From assembly GCA_023428585.1 (NCBI GenBank), contig JAEYXG010000010.1:1-18117 (forward strand): a DNA stretch of 18,117 nucleotides. Direction: 5' to 3'. Numbering within the stretch: position 1 is the stretch's first letter; every line of letters begins with the position of its first letter. Below are positions 1-7,460 of this stretch, piece by piece. The notes beneath the pieces are model-generated. The model searched no databases and was not told where the DNA came from. It worked only from the letters and a program-made list of their open reading frames with translations. A program made the position numbers and the translations under genes. Source of the stretch: Bacteroidota bacterium (GTDB lineage Bacteria > Bacteroidota > Bacteroidia > Bacteroidales > Lentimicrobiaceae).

Positions 1-8
1 TCTTCACT

Positions 9-98
9 TGGCGGTGAAGGGGGGATTCGAACCCCCGGTACCGTTTCCAGTACGACAGTTTAGCAAACTGTTGGTTTCAGCCACTCACCCACCTCACC
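9..98 (-). tRNA. tRNA-Ser (anticodon GCT)
   Basis: Read on the minus strand this folds as a class II tRNA with a long variable arm. The 7-bp acceptor stem GGTGAGG/CTTCACC contains one G-U pair, the T-arm carries GGTTCGAATCC, and the 7-nt anticodon loop TTGCTAA gives anticodon GCT (complement of bases 62-64), which reads the serine codons AGC/AGU. The discriminator is G and a CCA end is encoded (complement of 9-11). The long variable arm agrees with serine identity. A -33/-7 promoter lies immediately upstream at 110-140. Confidence 0.96.
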
Positions 99-109
99 AA
101 ACGGGAGTG

Positions 110-140
110 CAAAAGTACGAAAGGAATCCTAATAACCAAA
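110..140 (-). promoter_or_regulatory. Bacteroidota-type -33/-7 promoter for tRNA-Ser
   Basis: On the minus strand TTTG (140..137) is followed after 19 bases by TACTTTTG (117..110), matching the Bacteroidota primary sigma-factor consensus TTTG-N19-TAnnTTTG exactly. Transcription would begin a few bases before the mature tRNA 5' end at 98, so the 5' leader would be very short. The -33 box lies inside the loop of the inverted repeat at 126-163. Confidence 0.75.
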
Positions 141-163
141 TTTATTTTGCAGATTATTAGGAT
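126..163 (-). repeat. 10-bp perfect inverted repeat, possible terminator of the receiver gene
   Basis: ATCCTAATAA (126-135) and TTATTAGGAT (154-163) are exact reverse complements separated by 18 bases. The repeat lies 21 bases beyond the stop codon of the minus-strand response-regulator gene, so it could end that transcript. The stem is AT-rich (three G/C pairs) and only weakly T-rich sequence follows it, so intrinsic termination is uncertain. The loop contains the -33 box of the tRNA-Ser promoter. Confidence 0.4.
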
Positions 164-183
164 ATTTTAAGGAATATTTTTTG

Positions 184-639
184 TTAGGGGATATAAAGTC
201 CCTGTGCTGAGACACCTGCCCCAAGGAATGCACCTATTTTCTCAAGAAGCACGTGTTTATCAATTGGCTTGGCAATATAGTCTATACAACCTGAAGCATA
301 ACATAGCTCCACCTCATTATCATAAACATAAGCCGTTTGAGCAATAACCGGCAGATCTTCATTTATGCTATGTATGGCCATTGTAGCATCAAATCCATTA
401 AGCCCAGGCATATTGATATCCATTAACACAATATCAATATTCTTTCTTTCCCTAACCAGATTTATTGCTTCCTGGCCCGATGATGCCCATAGTACTTCTG
501 CATTGGTATGCCGCAGTATAGTCTTTAGATAGAGAAAACTACAATCAGTATCTTCTGCAATAAGGATACATTTACCACTCCAATCGTAGATTTTTCCGGG
601 TATATTATTTTGGAAATCAGTAAACAGTAGTTGTTTCAT
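184..639 (-). CDS. Orphan CheY-like response regulator receiver
   Basis: Single receiver (REC) domain. Numbered from the longest possible start at 663, the acidic pocket is E37-D38 (in ILIAEDTD), the phospho-acceptor is D82 (in LMDINMPGLNG), the switch threonine is T110 (QTAY) and the conserved lysine is K132 (AKPI). All phosphorylation residues are present. No output domain follows, and about 30 residues precede the REC fold. The sequence style, especially QTAY and CIDYIAKPI, resembles receivers from hybrid histidine kinases. I chose the ATG at 639 (151 residues) over the TTG at 663 or GTG at 660, because no ribosome-binding signal favours any of them. No kinase is encoded nearby, so the partner is unknown. 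It may act through protein contacts or as a phosphate relay or sink. Confidence 0.85.
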   Translation of the reverse strand: MKQLLFTDFQNNIPGKIYDWSGKCILIAEDTDCSFLYLKTILRHTNAEVLWASSGQEAINLVRERKNIDIVLMDINMPGLNGFDATMAIHSINEDLPVIAQTAYVYDNEVELCYASGCIDYIAKPIDKHVLLEKIGAFLGAGVSAQGLYIP

Positions 640-790
640 GAGGTTGTTTAACTTGTGCACCAAGATTGCATAGCTAAATTATAATAAAACTTGGTGCAAT
701 TTAACATTTTATTTCCAAAAAGCAGAAAAGTAACTTACAATTACCAAAAAAAGTGCCGTTTTAACTAATTTGGAGATAATTTTTCTCAGC

Positions 791-822
791 TATGGTTTAA
801 TTATTACTTTTTAGTACCTTTG
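791..822 (+). promoter_or_regulatory. Bacteroidota-type promoter for tRNA-Arg
   Basis: TACCTTTG at 815-822 fits the TAnnTTTG -7 element and is followed by CA, as in the tRNA-Ser promoter. Twenty bases upstream TATG (791-794) matches the TTTG -33 box in three of four bases. Transcription would start near 829, giving a leader of about 44 nt before the tRNA. That leader contains an 8-bp inverted repeat, TTCCAACA (830-837) with TGTTGGAA (857-864). The acyltransferase gene starts 41 bp past the tRNA and may be read from the same promoter. Confidence 0.65.
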
Positions 823-872
823 CACACCTTTCCAACAAAAGGTATGACCTATCAGTTGTTGGAATTATAGCA

Positions 873-946
873 GGTCCGGTAGCTCAGCTGGATAGAGCAG
901 CAGCCTTCTAAGCTGCGGGTCAGGCGTTCGAATCGCCTCCGGATCA
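873..946 (+). tRNA. tRNA-Arg (anticodon TCT)
   Basis: Standard 74-nt cloverleaf. The acceptor stem is GGTCCGG/CCGGATC with one G-U pair, the D-arm begins TAGCTCAG, the anticodon stem GCAGC/GCTGC holds loop CTTCTAA with anticodon TCT (907-909), and the T-arm contains GTTCGAATC. The discriminator is A. CCA is not encoded (CAA follows), unlike the tRNA-Ser in this window, so CCA-adding enzyme would be needed. It reads the arginine codons AGA/AGG. Confidence 0.95.
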
Positions 947-987
947 CAAACCAAATTACTCACCTTCCATTGGTTGACGTGAAAGGA

Positions 988-1908
988 ATGATTAAAAAAA
1001 TCCTCTCTTCCTTTCTTTTTTTTATCGCCCGGCTGATAAGTTATATGCCTCTCCGTTGGCTGTATGTCATCTCAACATTCGTGTCATTTATGCTACGATG
1101 TGTGTTACGTTATCGTAGAGACGTTATTATCCAAAACTTAAGCCGTTCATTCCCTGAGTATAAGTACAAAGAGATTATTGCCATTGCCAATAACTTCTAT
1201 AATCATTTCGCTGATGTCTTTACAGAAGTAATAAAAAGTATTTCCATCTCCCGAAACAACCTGCGAAACCGCTTTAAAGTTGAGAATCCTGAACTCATTC
1301 TACAATACTACAAGAATAACCGTAATATCATTGGCCTTACCGGTCATGTTGCCAATTGGGAGTGGTTGAGTATCATTCCTTCGCTATACCCCTTTCAATG
1401 CTTTACGCTTTATAAACCTCTGCGCAGTAAATTAGCCGAAAGCCTTATGACCAGCATCAGAAGGCGATTTGGAATGAAACTCCTGCCTATGTCTAATGCT
1501 GCACGGTTTATTTTAAGCAATAAGGGCAACAAGGCATTTTATATCTTCATTGGTGACCAATCACCTGCAAGAATCGAGAATGCAACAGTTTTCAATTTCC
1601 TTCATCAGCAAACAACATTCTTTACCGGAGGTGCAAAACTAGCAAGGGCAACCATGGCTGCCGTGGTTTATATCTCCATCAGGAAGGTAAAAAGGGGGTA
1701 TTATTCAGTAAGGTTTGTTCCAATAGAGATAACTGCCAAATCCCCATCTTTGGCATCTCACTCTGCCGGTGAAGAGCTGCCATCAGTTATTACAGATTCG
1801 AATAACATCGAGACGAATATTATCTGCTCCTATGCCCAATTACTGGAAGCTGACATCCGCACTAACCCGGTCAATTGGCTCTGGTCACATAAAAGATGGA
1901 AACATTAG
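988..1908 (+). CDS. LpxL/HtrB-family lipid A biosynthesis acyltransferase
   Basis: About 306 residues, the usual length for the family. It transfers an acyl chain onto a lipid A precursor at the cytoplasmic face of the inner membrane. Numbered from the ATG at 988, a hydrophobic N-terminus (about 5-40) precedes the catalytic HX4E motif H120-V-A-N-W-E125. A family-typical GDQSP block follows around 189-193, then FFTGGAKLAR near 211-220, and the C-terminus ends in NPVNWLWSHKRWKH, the W-x-W-x-H-(K/R)-R-W ending usual in this family. Upstream in-frame TTG (970) and GTG (979) codons are possible starts; I prefer the ATG because the hydrophobic anchor begins right there. The next gene starts 28 bp downstream on the same strand. 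Which acyl chain or acceptor it uses cannot be read from the sequence. Confidence 0.88.
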   Translation: MIKKILSSFLFFIARLISYMPLRWLYVISTFVSFMLRCVLRYRRDVIIQNLSRSFPEYKYKEIIAIANNFYNHFADVFTEVIKSISISRNNLRNRFKVENPELILQYYKNNRNIIGLTGHVANWEWLSIIPSLYPFQCFTLYKPLRSKLAESLMTSIRRRFGMKLLPMSNAARFILSNKGNKAFYIFIGDQSPARIENATVFNFLHQQTTFFTGGAKLARATMAAVVYISIRKVKRGYYSVRFVPIEITAKSPSLASHSAGEELPSVITDSNNIETNIICSYAQLLEADIRTNPVNWLWSHKRWKH

Positions 1909-1936
1909 TTTTTGTTGATTGTTAGCATAGTCATCA

Positions 1937-3154
1937 TTGGAAACATTCAAATCACTCAGGCACCGCAATTTCAGGCTGTTTTTCCTTAGTCAGCTTATCT
2001 CTCTTCCAGGTAATTGGATTCAAAGCATTGCCTTGGGTTGGCTTATATTCCGTATGACTGATTCAGCCCTGCTACTAGGTGTTGTAGGCTTTGCAGCACA
2101 AATACCTTCTTTCTTCATCACTCCCCTGGCCGGTGTATTTGCCGATAAAGCTGATCGTCGAAGCGTACTTATCACTACACAGGCTATTTCAATGATTGTG
2201 GCCCTGGTAACCGCTCTTGTTGTGCTTACAGGTCATGTTACGGTCAACTATATCATCATAGCCTCAATCATAAGTGGTGTAGCCAACGCTATTGATAATC
2301 CATTTCGCCATGCGTTCCTGGTCAATATGATTGACGATCGAAAGGATCTGCCTAATGCCATTGCCTTGAATTCCACCATGTATAATTCGGCCAGATTTAT
2401 TGGCCCGCCGATTGGCGGATTCCTTGTTGCCTATGCTGGTGAAGGAATCTGTTTCCTGGTTAATGGTCTAAGCTATATTGTAGTAGTTGTATCATTGATT
2501 TCAATGAAAGTGAATAAATTTGAAAAGAACCCCGAGAAATCATCTGTTATTGCAGATTTGGTTGGCGGACTGAAATATGCATATAGCACATCACATCTGC
2601 GTGTTTTATTGCTTCTGGTAATAATAATAAGCCTTATCGGACTGCCCTTTCAGGTATTCATGCCGGTTTTTGCAAAAGATATATTAGATGGCGATTCTCA
2701 AACATTGGGTTTCCTCACTGGAGCATTGGGTGCCGGCGCATTAACCGGTGCATTGCTGCTGGCCAACCAATCTTCTACCACCAGATTTCCTACCATCATA
2801 CTGGCTTGTGCCTTGATGTTCAGCATTGGATTAGGTGCATTCACACTCTCTGAAAACCTCTTTATCTCAATGCCCGCTTTGGTAATCACCGGCTTCGGTA
2901 TGGTGGTTTTGTTTGCAGCCAGCAATACATTGCTGCAAACATTGGTTGACGAAAATATGAGAGGTAGGATTGTTGCCCTCTATAGTATGTCGTTCATGGG
3001 CTTTACCCCTATCGGCAGTATTTTGTTGGGAAGTATGACTGAGATAATAAGTCTTCAAAATACCCTGCTGATCACATCTTCTCTCTGTCTGATTACAGCC
3101 ATCTGGTACTATCGCCACATGACTTACATAAAGAGTGCACTTACTGCCAGGTAA
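1937..3154 (+). CDS. MFS transporter of the MFS_3 / EntS-like type, TTG start
   Basis: 405 residues with repeated hydrophobic spans, consistent with 10-12 membrane helices. The N-terminal FKSLRHRNFRLFFLSQLIS block is typical of MFS_3 exporters (the EntS-like group). MFS motif A is seen as GVFADKADRR at 66-75, between helices 2 and 3. Family knowledge suggests proton-driven export; the substrate is unknown. The start is decided by the sequence: an in-frame TAG lies at 1928-1930, only two codons separate it from the TTG at 1937, and the next in-frame ATG would delete the first helix. It probably forms an operon with the acyltransferase 28 bp upstream. Transcription likely ends at the hairpin at 3177-3210. 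Export of a lipid or hydrophobic compound would suit the neighbour, but that is inference. Confidence 0.88.
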   Translation: METFKSLRHRNFRLFFLSQLISLPGNWIQSIALGWLIFRMTDSALLLGVVGFAAQIPSFFITPLAGVFADKADRRSVLITTQAISMIVALVTALVVLTGHVTVNYIIIASIISGVANAIDNPFRHAFLVNMIDDRKDLPNAIALNSTMYNSARFIGPPIGGFLVAYAGEGICFLVNGLSYIVVVVSLISMKVNKFEKNPEKSSVIADLVGGLKYAYSTSHLRVLLLLVIIISLIGLPFQVFMPVFAKDILDGDSQTLGFLTGALGAGALTGALLLANQSSTTRFPTIILACALMFSIGLGAFTLSENLFISMPALVITGFGMVVLFAASNTLLQTLVDENMRGRIVALYSMSFMGFTPIGSILLGSMTEIISLQNTLLITSSLCLITAIWYYRHMTYIKSALTAR

Positions 3155-3176
3155 ACCTATATCAAATTCAATATAA

Positions 3177-3210
3177 AAAGAGGCTGTACCATAAGGAGTA
3201 CAGCCTCTTT
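3177..3210. terminator. Bidirectional intrinsic terminator between convergent genes
   Basis: AAAGAGGCTGTAC (3177-3189) pairs perfectly with GTACAGCCTCTTT (3198-3210) around an 8-nt loop, giving a 13-bp stem. It has A-rich sequence on the left and T-rich sequence on the right, so it works on both strands. It lies between the end of the plus-strand MFS gene (3154) and the end of the minus-strand Omp28-like gene (3235), and would serve both. Confidence 0.9.
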
Positions 3211-3234
3211 AATATTAGAATAAAGCAATCAGCA

Positions 3235-5352
3235 CTATCTGGAGATTACAAATCTTACCGCTTTTTCATTCTGAGCACCCTTGGCTTTAAGGATATAAAG
3301 CCCTGATGGAATATTGGCAACATTGATTGCATATTTGCCTGAATTATTGCTTACATCAATGCTTCTGATCAAATTACCAACTATACTGTAAATTTCAACC
3401 GTATTGTAATTGTCTGTATTGCTGATATAAAGCATTGAATTCGATGGGTTCGGATAGAGTGAGAACTCGTTTACCGGCCTGTCAATAACACCAATATTCA
3501 GTAAGGTTGTGAATGCAATTTCAAAGTTCAGGGTTGGAACCGAGAAGTTATTCTCAACAGGAAGAATATTCAAGTAATACCTCTGTAAATACTTGAGGTT
3601 TGGCGATGGCGTGATGGTAATCAATGTCTTTGATGCATTGATGGTGGCAGTGAAGCTTACGGGAGCACCTGCTTCATCATTCTCTTTAAATACAATGATG
3701 TCAGCTACATTGGAGTTTGTGATTGGTGCTCCACCAATCATCCTTACTGCCTGTGAGTAACTGATGGTTATCGGCTGATCAACAGGCACATTGATGGCTT
3801 CATCGGCTACGCTTGATGACATGGTTGCACCAACTTCAACAGAATAACCCGACTGTACTATCTTCTTATCGGCTTGCTGGATGAAGATAGCTACCATAAG
3901 GTCGTCCATCTCTTCAACATTGGTTGACGACATATTAACGGTATGACTGAAGTGCAGTGTTTCTCCCGAAACTATGTTAACGGTCGTTCCACTTGCATCC
4001 GGTACCATTTTCATCATAACATGGTGGAATTCAGTTTCACCGTTCGAGGCAACATTCTGAGTGGTTATCTTTTCAACAATGGCCATGTGGAGTTTAACGT
4101 TGCTGTAACTTGCATATGGAACCAAATCAGCGCTGATTATCACATTATTACCCTGAATCTCGTGGGTTGATTGAATGGCAACATCGGCAAAGGTTCCACT
4201 GGTAGCATTATATGCGGCGTTTATAGCACTTGAACTTGTTGCAATCTTATTACCATCAATGTAGAGATCAGGTACTGCATTTACACCATAATAGGTGCGG
4301 CGTACACCTCCTTCAGCAGTGTAATATGGATCACCTGAACCCGGCCAGTTCATCTGGTATTTTATGAGGGTCAAATCATCATCGGTGTGCTGGGCAAGGA
4401 ATGGATTAAATGTTCCATTGTTAAAACTTGCGCAAGGTGCACATGTAGAACTTGTGAATTCCTCAAACAGCGGTTTGTAGTAGATAAGCTGCTCAGGAAT
4501 GGTAAGTGCCCTAACCTGTGTATCATTGGAAGGATCATCATCTGTCGATATTCCGTTTACATTAGATACCCATACATATAGGTTATAAACGCCTGCGGGA
4601 AGATCCATAGGATCAGCACTTTCATAATCGCCTGATTGTCCCAAAGCTACATCTAAGCCGGTTAAACTGGTGGTATGAACGTCACCTTCATCTACTCTCC
4701 ATGATACATCAATTGAATTGATGGCGGTGCTACCAAGATTGGAGAATTGTCCTTCAATAGCCTGCTCACCAACAAAAATAGGAGGAAGATTGACAGAAGA
4801 AATTGCACCATCCAGATTTAACGGGTTCAATACTTCTACATTATCAATAAACCAGTTTTTCATTGCAGAACTGGTACCATTCATCACGAAACTTATCTGA
4901 AAGGTAGCTGACCCCACATTTGAATTGTTTACAAGAACGTTTACTCCTTCTGCTGGAATAGTAGCAGTAGCAGCCTGTGTCCATACTACATTCCATGTTC
5001 CACTGCTTGTTCCTCTGGTAGCAACCGAGATATTTACTGCAGTAGACCCGGCACCATGCTCAAACATATGCTTGAAGCGAACTATGAGTTGTTCTGATCC
5101 TGTGGTATTGATCTGCGGTGAAATCAAACGCATGGTTGTAGTTGGGAAAGGAGGATCGTTATCAAACTGAAGTTCGGGAGCAGAACCACCTGCAATACTG
5201 GATGCAGGACTGGCAAAGTTGGCTGTATTACCCATGATGGTCCAACCTGGTACAGGTATAGTTCCTGCATCAAAGTTCTCCTGAAATAACAACTGCGCCT
5301 GAACACCATTTATTAAAAATGTTCCAAGGATAATTAGTAAAAGTTTTTTCAT
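3235..5352 (-). CDS. T9SS-secreted Omp28-like surface protein with SbsA-type Ig domain (copy A)
   Basis: 705 residues. A signal peptide spans 1-19 (cut after VQA). Residues about 22-175 resemble the choice-of-anchor J / cleaved-adhesin jelly-roll (LLFQENFDAG...PGW near the start, NWFIDNVEV at the end). About 178-285 is an Ig/CARDB-like domain. About 290-505 is Omp28-like with a thioredoxin-type centre C304-A-P-C307 and the expected cis-proline P361 (NAVP). About 513-616 is an SbsA-type Ig-like domain. Residues 628-705 form a type A T9SS sorting domain (FSLYPNPSN, then PSGLYILK). It should cross the inner membrane by Sec and the outer membrane by T9SS, ending on the surface or released. It is a tandem paralogue of the gene 91 bp upstream, with which it is probably co-transcribed, since I see no -7 element in the gap. 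Function is unproven; redox or adhesion is inference. Confidence 0.88.
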   Translation of the reverse strand: MKKLLLIILGTFLINGVQAQLLFQENFDAGTIPVPGWTIMGNTANFASPASSIAGGSAPELQFDNDPPFPTTTMRLISPQINTTGSEQLIVRFKHMFEHGAGSTAVNISVATRGTSSGTWNVVWTQAATATIPAEGVNVLVNNSNVGSATFQISFVMNGTSSAMKNWFIDNVEVLNPLNLDGAISSVNLPPIFVGEQAIEGQFSNLGSTAINSIDVSWRVDEGDVHTTSLTGLDVALGQSGDYESADPMDLPAGVYNLYVWVSNVNGISTDDDPSNDTQVRALTIPEQLIYYKPLFEEFTSSTCAPCASFNNGTFNPFLAQHTDDDLTLIKYQMNWPGSGDPYYTAEGGVRRTYYGVNAVPDLYIDGNKIATSSSAINAAYNATSGTFADVAIQSTHEIQGNNVIISADLVPYASYSNVKLHMAIVEKITTQNVASNGETEFHHVMMKMVPDASGTTVNIVSGETLHFSHTVNMSSTNVEEMDDLMVAIFIQQADKKIVQSGYSVEVGATMSSSVADEAINVPVDQPITISYSQAVRMIGGAPITNSNVADIIVFKENDEAGAPVSFTATINASKTLITITPSPNLKYLQRYYLNILPVENNFSVPTLNFEIAFTTLLNIGVIDRPVNEFSLYPNPSNSMLYISNTDNYNTVEIYSIVGNLIRSIDVSNNSGKYAINVANIPSGLYILKAKGAQNEKAVRFVISR

Positions 5353-5443
5353 TTGTGCCTGATTGTTAAATTATTACTAAGTTGTGGTTATAAATGATGA
5401 TTAAAAAATTCGTGTAAAAATATACTTATTTCTTACTTGATTT

Positions 5444-7228
5444 TCATTTTATGCTGATAAATTTTCCGGCAACCTGATTTGCATAATCAAATACCCTTAT
5501 GGTATAGAGTCCCGGTGAATATACATTGTCAATTGAGATTATTCCATTAGCGATTGTTTCGTTTAAAACGTCAACAATTACCCCTATGCTGTTGCGGATT
5601 TCAATCTTTACATTGGAGTTCATCGATTCGGGGATGCGAACGCTGATCTGTTCTCCATTTACCGGATTTGGGTAGATGGTCAATTTACCGGATTGCAGAT
5701 TACTGACACCTACCCCACTTAAATCAGCATAGGCAGCCTGGAATATTTCCTTGGTTACATTATCCTGCAGGAATATTGCAACCTGCAAGTCATCCATTTC
5801 CTCAACATTAGTGGTTGACATATCAACATTGTGTTCAAACAGGAAAGGCTCTCCGCTTTGAATATTCTCAATTGATGTTCCATAACCGTCGGGCAATAAC
5901 CGCATCATTACATGATGGAATTCCGTTTCACCATTGGTTGCAACATTCTGTGTGGTTATTCCTTCAAAAACAACAACATGTAGTGTTGCATCCACCAAAT
6001 CAGCATAGCTTACAAACTGTCCCTTTATTATCACATTATTCCCATCAATGGCATAATAGCTGTCAATATCAATAAATGCGGGGGTAGCCATTGAGGTATT
6101 AAAGGCATTATTTACACCCGGACTTGTGGTTGCCACATTTCTACCGTCAACATATAACATGGGTACGGCATTAACACCATAATAACCACGGCGAACCCCA
6201 CCCTCTTCCGTATAGTATGGATCACCTGCACCCGGCCAGTCCATCTGGTATTTTACATAAACCAATTCTTCCTCATGCTGGGCAAGGAAAGGATTGAAGA
6301 CGCCATTGTTGAAACTCGCACATGGAGCACAGGTTGAGCTGGTGAACTCCTCAAAGAAAGGCAAACGTGCCACCGTCTGTGTCGGTATCCTGAGTATTTT
6401 GGTCATGGTGTCATTCAATGGGTCATTATCAGGAATTGTTGTACCGTTAATAGTTGACAACCATACCTTTAGAGTATGTACACCTGCTCCAGGAGTCAAT
6501 GAATGAGTACTGGCAAAATCGTATGTTTGACCTATGGCAATATTCTGGCCAACAATAATGTCAGAGTTGACCTCACCATCGTTTAGCTGCCAGTTTATTT
6601 TAAATGATACAATATTTGAAGTACCAACATTTGCGATGGTTCCCATTACATCAGTTGAACCAACGAAATAGGTAGGTACGTCTAAAGCTGTCATGGCTCC
6701 ATCCAATTCATAGGGTATAGACAGCACTATATCATCAACTGACCAAGAGTTGATGTTATAACTGTTGCCATTAAAAAACAAACAAAACTGGAATGATGAA
6801 CTATTGACGTTGGCATCACTTATTGGCACCATCACAGTAACCGCATCAATACTTGAATTAACGGTTTTTGTCCAGGCATTTGTCCAAGCACCACCATTTG
6901 AACGGGTGGCCACTCCTACCTGGTAACTATTGCCATAATGGTCAATAAAATGCTTGAATTGCAGTAATACTGTAGATTCACCGGTTAAATCAATCTCAGG
7001 CGAGATTAAACGGGAAATATCATTAAATTCAGGCGACCACGACATCACTGCTTCCGGGGCATTGCCACCTGCATACGATGACTGATCGGCACTCCAATTG
7101 GCTGCGTGGGCATCTATGGTCCAGCCTGTTGGAGGAAAGGTACCCTCAAACTGCTGGTTCAACACTTGTTGTGCCTGAAGCAGTAATCCCGAAAGTACAA
7201 GAAACGAGAGTAAAAGTCTTTTTTTCAT
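5444..7228 (-). CDS. T9SS-secreted Omp28-like surface protein (copy B)
   Basis: Numbered from the ATG at 7234 (596 residues). A signal peptide spans about 1-21 (LLLQA-Q). Residues about 24-172 form a choice-of-anchor J / cleaved-adhesin-like jelly-roll ending NSWSVDDIV. About 178-283 is an Ig/CARDB-like domain. About 290-503 is Omp28-like with C302-A-P-C305 and cis-proline P358. Residues 511-596 are a type A T9SS sorting domain (LTIYPNPVNG, SPGLYTIRVF). It matches copy A over the shared domains, with near-identical stretches such as EEFTSSTCAPCASFNNG and NGETEFHHVMM, but lacks the SbsA-type Ig domain. The ATG at 7228 (Met-Lys-Lys) is preferred as start; the ATG at 7234 adds two residues. A TACATTTG -7 element lies 39 bases upstream. 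First gene of the likely two-gene unit. Confidence 0.88.
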   Translation of the reverse strand: MKKRLLLSFLVLSGLLLQAQQVLNQQFEGTFPPTGWTIDAHAANWSADQSSYAGGNAPEAVMSWSPEFNDISRLISPEIDLTGESTVLLQFKHFIDHYGNSYQVGVATRSNGGAWTNAWTKTVNSSIDAVTVMVPISDANVNSSSFQFCLFFNGNSYNINSWSVDDIVLSIPYELDGAMTALDVPTYFVGSTDVMGTIANVGTSNIVSFKINWQLNDGEVNSDIIVGQNIAIGQTYDFASTHSLTPGAGVHTLKVWLSTINGTTIPDNDPLNDTMTKILRIPTQTVARLPFFEEFTSSTCAPCASFNNGVFNPFLAQHEEELVYVKYQMDWPGAGDPYYTEEGGVRRGYYGVNAVPMLYVDGRNVATTSPGVNNAFNTSMATPAFIDIDSYYAIDGNNVIIKGQFVSYADLVDATLHVVVFEGITTQNVATNGETEFHHVMMRLLPDGYGTSIENIQSGEPFLFEHNVDMSTTNVEEMDDLQVAIFLQDNVTKEIFQAAYADLSGVGVSNLQSGKLTIYPNPVNGEQISVRIPESMNSNVKIEIRNSIGVIVDVLNETIANGIISIDNVYSPGLYTIRVFDYANQVAGKFISIK

Positions 7229-7267
7229 AGGCATTCAATAGATTTGGTTTAGTTTGACATTAGTGGT

Positions 7268-7275
7268 CAAATGTA
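7268..7275 (-). promoter_or_regulatory. Candidate -7 element upstream of Omp28-like copy B
   Basis: The minus strand reads TACATTTG, a match to TAnnTTTG, 39 bases before the preferred start codon. No convincing -33 TTG is present at the expected distance, so the call rests on the -7 box and its position alone. Confidence 0.4.
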
Positions 7276-7384
7276 CATATTACTATATTAACTTTCACTC
7301 TGTTAGTAAAAGTTTTTAAATTTTTTTAGCAAAGTATTTAACGATCCTTACTCCTTAGTTATGAGGACTTGATATAATATTTCA

Positions 7385-7416
7385 TCATCAGAGCTATCCC
7401 GTATATCTTCTGATGA
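7385..7416 (-). terminator. Weak hairpin downstream of the superoxide dismutase gene
   Basis: TCATCAGA (7385-7392) pairs with TCTGATGA (7409-7416) across a 16-nt loop. It lies 45 bases past the stop codon of the minus-strand superoxide dismutase gene. No clear T-run follows in that direction, so it may be only a weak or processing hairpin. Nothing else stands out in the 7229-7460 gap apart from the -7 element at 7268. Confidence 0.25.
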
Positions 7417-7460
7417 ATGATCAACCTGAAATTTCAACCACTTACAAAAATAGGCTAATT

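Noticed and set aside
830..864. Riboswitch or attenuator in the tRNA-Arg leader
   Set aside because: Only an 8-bp inverted repeat is visible, with no known riboswitch core, and it lies before a tRNA. A processing hairpin is the simpler reading.
873..946. tRNA-Arg as an attachment site of an integrated element
   Set aside because: No integrase and no repeated copy of the tRNA 3' end were seen in the window; the downstream genes look like ordinary chromosomal genes.
5815..6075. Plus-strand ORF of 86 codons opposite Omp28-like copy B
   Set aside because: Antisense shadow of a conserved domain; biased composition follows from the opposite strand's codons.
3235..7228. The tandem paralogues as a mobile element or composite repeat
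   Set aside because: No terminal inverted repeats, target duplications or transposase are present. The similarity follows protein domains, which fits an ordinary gene duplication.
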